Positions 62,104-64,000 of a DNA stretch of 64,000 nucleotides are shown piece after piece. Made by a program: the position numbers and the translations under genes. Under the pieces are notes generated by a model. The model saw nothing but the letters and a program-made list of their open reading frames with translations, had not been told where the DNA came from and ran no database searches. The DNA comes from Coralloluteibacterium stylophorae (GTDB lineage Bacteria > Pseudomonadota > Gammaproteobacteria > Xanthomonadales > Xanthomonadaceae), in contig NZ_JAGQFT020000002.1 in NCBI RefSeq assembly GCF_018122625.2, positions 124,001-188,000 on the forward strand. Direction: 5' to 3'. How positions within the stretch are numbered: the stretch's first letter is position 1; each line of letters starts with the position of its first letter.

Positions 62104-62373
62104 ATGGACACCAAAGCTTGGAGTGTTGTGCTGGGCCCGGCCGGCACCTGGGGTGTCAAGGACGGGAGCGGCAGCTTCGTTCCCTGCGGAACCCGCAGCA
62201 GGGCGCTGCGCACGGCGGTCAACAACGCCCGCAACCATCACGACGTGCCCGAATGTCGGGTGGTGATCCGGATCCAGCGTCCCGATGGCACCTGGGAGCG
62301 CGAGCGGCTTCCGTCGGAGTTCGCTGGCGAGACTCCCACTCCCATCAATCCCACGCTCGCGGCCGCCGGCTGA
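62104..62373 (+). CDS. Small DUF2188-like hypothetical protein
   Basis: An 89-residue protein from ATG 62104, with AGGATC upstream. It starts [20 protein letters not shown] and continues with [39 protein letters not shown] (in parts). The pattern of a Trp-containing strand, a basic helix after RSRALRT, and a closing strand is like DUF2188 proteins, a short beta-beta-alpha-beta fold of unknown function. The frame continues far upstream but lacks a family-like start. Function not recognised. Confidence 0.6.
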   Translation: MDTKAWSVVLGPAGTWGVKDGSGSFVPCGTRSRALRTAVNNARNHHDVPECRVVIRIQRPDGTWERERLPSEFAGETPTPINPTLAAAG

Positions 62374-62452
62374 GGTCGTCGCCTGGCTTCCGCGGGGGCG
62401 CACGGCGTCCTCGCGGCCGACGGCGGTGCGCCGCTCGCTTACACTGGCCGGC

Positions 62453-62728
62453 ATGAGCCGCACCGTCTTCTGTACCAAGTCGCAGACCGAGGCCGAAGGT
62501 CTGGACTTCATCCCCTGGCCCGGCCCGATCGGCCGGCGCATCTACGACGAGATCGGCAAGGCGGCGTGGGCGGATTGGCTCGCGCACCAGACGATGCTGA
62601 TCAACGAGAACCGGCTTTCGCCGCTCGACCCGAAGCACCGTGCCTTCCTCCAGGCGGAGATGGAGAAGTTCCTGTTCGGGGGCGGTGCGGATAAGCCTGC
62701 GGGCTACGTCCCGGTCGAACCGGCCTGA
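62453..62728 (+). CDS. yggX: Probable Fe(2+)-trafficking / oxidative damage protection protein
   Basis: A 91-residue YggX homologue. [19 protein letters not shown], with the conserved Cys-7, is followed by PYPG-like [19 protein letters not shown] and [22 protein letters not shown] (in two parts). YggX lowers the labile iron pool effect on Fe-S clusters in enteric bacteria and is usually under SoxRS control there. A TACACT box ends 7 bp before the ATG, so the message may be leaderless. The stop lies in the loop of a hairpin at the convergence with the DUF6491 gene. Confidence 0.93.
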   Translation: MSRTVFCTKSQTEAEGLDFIPWPGPIGRRIYDEIGKAAWADWLAHQTMLINENRLSPLDPKHRAFLQAEMEKFLFGGGADKPAGYVPVEPA

Positions 62729-62733
62729 GCCGG
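62720..62733. terminator. Hairpin over the yggX stop codon
   Basis: CCGGC and GCCGG (62720-62724, 62729-62733) flank CTGA, which contains the yggX TGA. It is a short perfect stem at a convergent junction, without T-tract. Weak terminator candidate. Confidence 0.3.
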
Positions 62734-62756
62734 CTCGTGCCTGCCCGCGGGCAACG

Positions 62757-63251
62757 CTAGCCTTCGGCGTCCTGTCCCAGCGTCGCCGGGCGCTCGCGCG
62801 CCTCGACCGTGCGCTGCATGTCGTCGCTGCGCCGCGCGATCTCGCGCAGCTGCGCCACGTCGACCGGGCGGATCCGCTCGATCCTGCAGGGGATCTCGCG
62901 GCGGCCGGTGAGCACGCTGTCGAAGCGGGCCGATACGGTGTTGACGCTCGAGGTCAGCCCGATCGCAGGGGTGTACGGAAGCTCGTTGCACGGCCCGCTG
63001 ACCTCCAGCAGCCAGGCCTGGCGCGGACTGGTGTGCACCGCCAGCGCCCGGTCGCCGAGCGGCTCCCAGGAGGAGAGCGAGAAGTAGCGGAAGGAATCCA
63101 CCGGCGCGCCCGCGGCCGCCTCGTACTCGGCCAGGCGCGCGGCGTCGCGGTCCCGCGGGGAGATGCTCGAGCAGCCGGCCGCGACGGCGATGGTGGCGGA
63201 CAGGACCAGTGGGAGCGCGCGCGCGGCGCGGGTCGAGGCACGCAGGGGCAT
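62757..63251 (-). CDS. DUF6491 family predicted lipoprotein
   Basis: A 164-residue protein from ATG 63251, with GGAGAT upstream. The lipobox is VAAGC (lipid cysteine C27). The mature part has YEAAAGAPVDSFRYFSLSSWEPLG and GDRALAVHTSPRQAWLLEVSGPC, the core of DUF6491, a small periplasmic beta-rich domain common in Xanthomonadaceae, then CRIERIRPVDVAQL. A disulfide between the two mature cysteines is plausible. Function unknown. An earlier in-frame ATG (10 codons upstream) would lengthen the signal without benefit. Confidence 0.8.
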   Translation of the reverse strand: MPLRASTRAARALPLVLSATIAVAAGCSSISPRDRDAARLAEYEAAAGAPVDSFRYFSLSSWEPLGDRALAVHTSPRQAWLLEVSGPCNELPYTPAIGLTSSVNTVSARFDSVLTGRREIPCRIERIRPVDVAQLREIARRSDDMQRTVEARERPATLGQDAEG

Positions 63252-63345
63252 CGGTGGATCTCCGGTGGCGTTGATCTGCATACGAGCCTGCGCGCCAGCG
63301 CGTCGCGGATGCGTCTGCGGCCGCCGGCGACTTCGCGCCATGTGC

Positions 63346-63374
63346 TTGCCGCCGGCGCGGGCGCTCGCTAAGAT
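63346..63374 (+). promoter_or_regulatory. tRNA-Phe promoter
   Basis: TTGCCG (63346-63351) and TAAGAT (63369-63374) are separated by 17 bp, 32 bp before the mature tRNA. The bases after the -10 are GC-rich (GCGCGGC), the discriminator type seen in stringently controlled stable-RNA promoters. Confidence 0.7.
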
Positions 63375-63406
63375 GCGCGGCTCGCACGGGCGATGACCGT
63401 GCGGAT

Positions 63407-63482
63407 GGCCGGGTAGCTCAGTTGGTAGAGCAGGGGATTGAAAATCCCCGTGTCGGGGGTTCGATTCCCTCCCCGGCCACCA
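63407..63482 (+). tRNA. tRNA-Phe (GAA)
   Basis: A 76-nt cloverleaf. The acceptor GGCCGGG pairs with CCCGGCC, the D arm is GCTCAGTTGGTAGAGC, the anticodon arm GGGGATTGAAAATCCCC has GAA at its centre, and the T arm carries GGTTCGATTCC. The 3' CCA is encoded. The sequence agrees closely with bacterial tRNA-Phe. It has its own promoter and terminator, so it is transcribed alone. Confidence 0.97.
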
Positions 63483-63491
63483 TCGTTTCAA

Positions 63492-63521
63492 GGGTCTGCG
63501 AGCGATCGCAGGCCCTTTTTT
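63492..63521 (+). terminator. Rho-independent terminator of tRNA-Phe
   Basis: GGGTCTGCGA (63492-63501) pairs with TCGCAGGCCC (63506-63515), with one G-T wobble, around a four-base loop, and six T residues (63516-63521) follow at once. It begins 10 bp after the tRNA CCA end. This is the clearest intrinsic terminator in the window. Confidence 0.9.
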
Positions 63522-63532
63522 CTTGGTCGGCT

Positions 63533-64000
63533 TCATCCCTCGCCTGGGGGCCCAGGCCGGCGCCAGAAGCGGTAGATGGCGGCACCGACCAGGAGGGCGA
63601 GGCCGACGGCGAGCAGGTTGGCGAGGCTCGCGCTCGCGAAGAGCACGGCCGTCAGCAGCAGGGCGGACACCGGGATGAGCGGGCCGCCGGGCAGGCGCAG
63701 CACGCCCGGCCGGTCCGGATGCCGTCGACGCAGCACCAGCACCGCGGCGGCGGTGGCCATGTAGGCGCACAGGCGGGTCAGCGTCGACAGCAGGGCGAGG
63801 CCCACGAACGATCCGGTCAGCGCCAGCACCAGCGCCAGCCCGCCCTGCACGACGATCGCCAGCGCCGGCGTCCGATAGCGCGGCGAGATGCGCGAGAAGG
63901 CGCGCGGCCCGTAGCCGTCGACCGACAGCGCGTAGAGGAAGCGCGGCCCCAGCAGCATGGTGTTGCTGTTGGTGCCGAGGATGGAGACCGCGGCACCGAC
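63533..64000 (-). CDS. APC-family amino acid permease (C-terminal part)
   Basis: The frame runs in from the right edge, so the N-terminal part is missing; about 155 residues are seen. They show GAAVSILGTNSNTMLLGPRFLYALSVDGYGPRAFSRISPRYRTPA (in parts), typical of the seventh-eighth helix region of APC permeases. Four more hydrophobic helices follow, with the conserved cytoplasmic RRRHPDRPG, and the end is WRRPGPPGEG. It is an inner-membrane amino acid or polyamine transporter of unknown substrate. The stop at 63533 is 11 bp beyond the tRNA terminator. Confidence 0.85.
   Translation of the reverse strand, partial: VGAAVSILGTNSNTMLLGPRFLYALSVDGYGPRAFSRISPRYRTPALAIVVQGGLALVLALTGSFVGLALLSTLTRLCAYMATAAAVLVLRRRHPDRPGVLRLPGGPLIPVSALLLTAVLFASASLANLLAVGLALLVGAAIYRFWRRPGPPGEG

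Overview
The window reads as a chromosomal segment of a high-GC gammaproteobacterium of the Xanthomonadaceae/Lysobacteraceae (Luteimonas/Lysobacter/Xanthomonas-like). The grounds are the very GC-rich third codon positions, the gene order lptD-surA-pdxA-rsmA-apaG-apaH and ahpC-ahpF-oxyR, Entner-Doudoroff sugar metabolism under a LacI regulator next to an Oar-type TonB receptor, and intergenic GGGAATC heptamers. The genus is an inference from protein and repeat style. I see no phage, insertion sequence, CRISPR array or plasmid module.

Layout. 0-5.5 kb: a truncated DUF533 gene (-), then gcvPB, dgkA, a TerC-family gene and lgt-thyA-folA (+). 5.5-12.3 kb: the lptD-surA-pdxA-rsmA-apaG-apaH block (-). 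The barrel half of lptD is visibly less GC-rich than its neighbours. 12.4-14.5 kb: a DUF6580 membrane protein, a PduO-type corrinoid adenosyltransferase and an HDAC-family deacetylase (-). 14.6-17.0 kb: two ubiquinone-type flavin hydroxylases (+). 17.0-20.9 kb: glnS, a Cys-rich lipoprotein, a nucleoside deaminase and rlmM (-). 21-22.8 kb: a DUF2007 gene, a heptamer repeat cluster, msrA-apt (+). 22.8-27 kb: a peroxide-defence locus, ahpC-ahpF-oxyR (-) divergent from ahpD (+), with an OxyR-type operator next to a well-spaced ahpC promoter. 27-37 kb: an M1 aminopeptidase, prmC, a repeat-rich gap, dxs, an HNH nuclease, an acyl-CoA dehydrogenase, a LEA-type lipoprotein and a GAF-GGDEF cyclase.

37-62 kb is a carbohydrate-utilisation region. 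A MalK-type ATPase gene (-) diverges from zwf-glk-pgl-edd-eda (+), a complete glucose-to-pyruvate Entner-Doudoroff operon. After an acyltransferase come, all on the minus strand in transcription order: lacI, a TonB-dependent receptor, a GH144-like lipoprotein, a solute-binding lipoprotein, two permeases, a large discoidin plus (alpha/alpha)6-type protein, a GH15 protein, a second zwf, and gntK. Copies of one 14-bp LacI-type operator lie upstream of lacI, upstream of the GH144-like gene (two copies) and in the malK/zwf divergent region. This ties uptake, depolymerisation and catabolism into one predicted local regulon. The likely substrate is a glucan, and beta-1,2-glucan is the most specific guess.

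62-64 kb: a small DUF2188-like gene, yggX, a DUF6491 lipoprotein, tRNA-Phe with a clear promoter and a rho-independent terminator, and the C-terminal part of an APC permease cut by the window edge.
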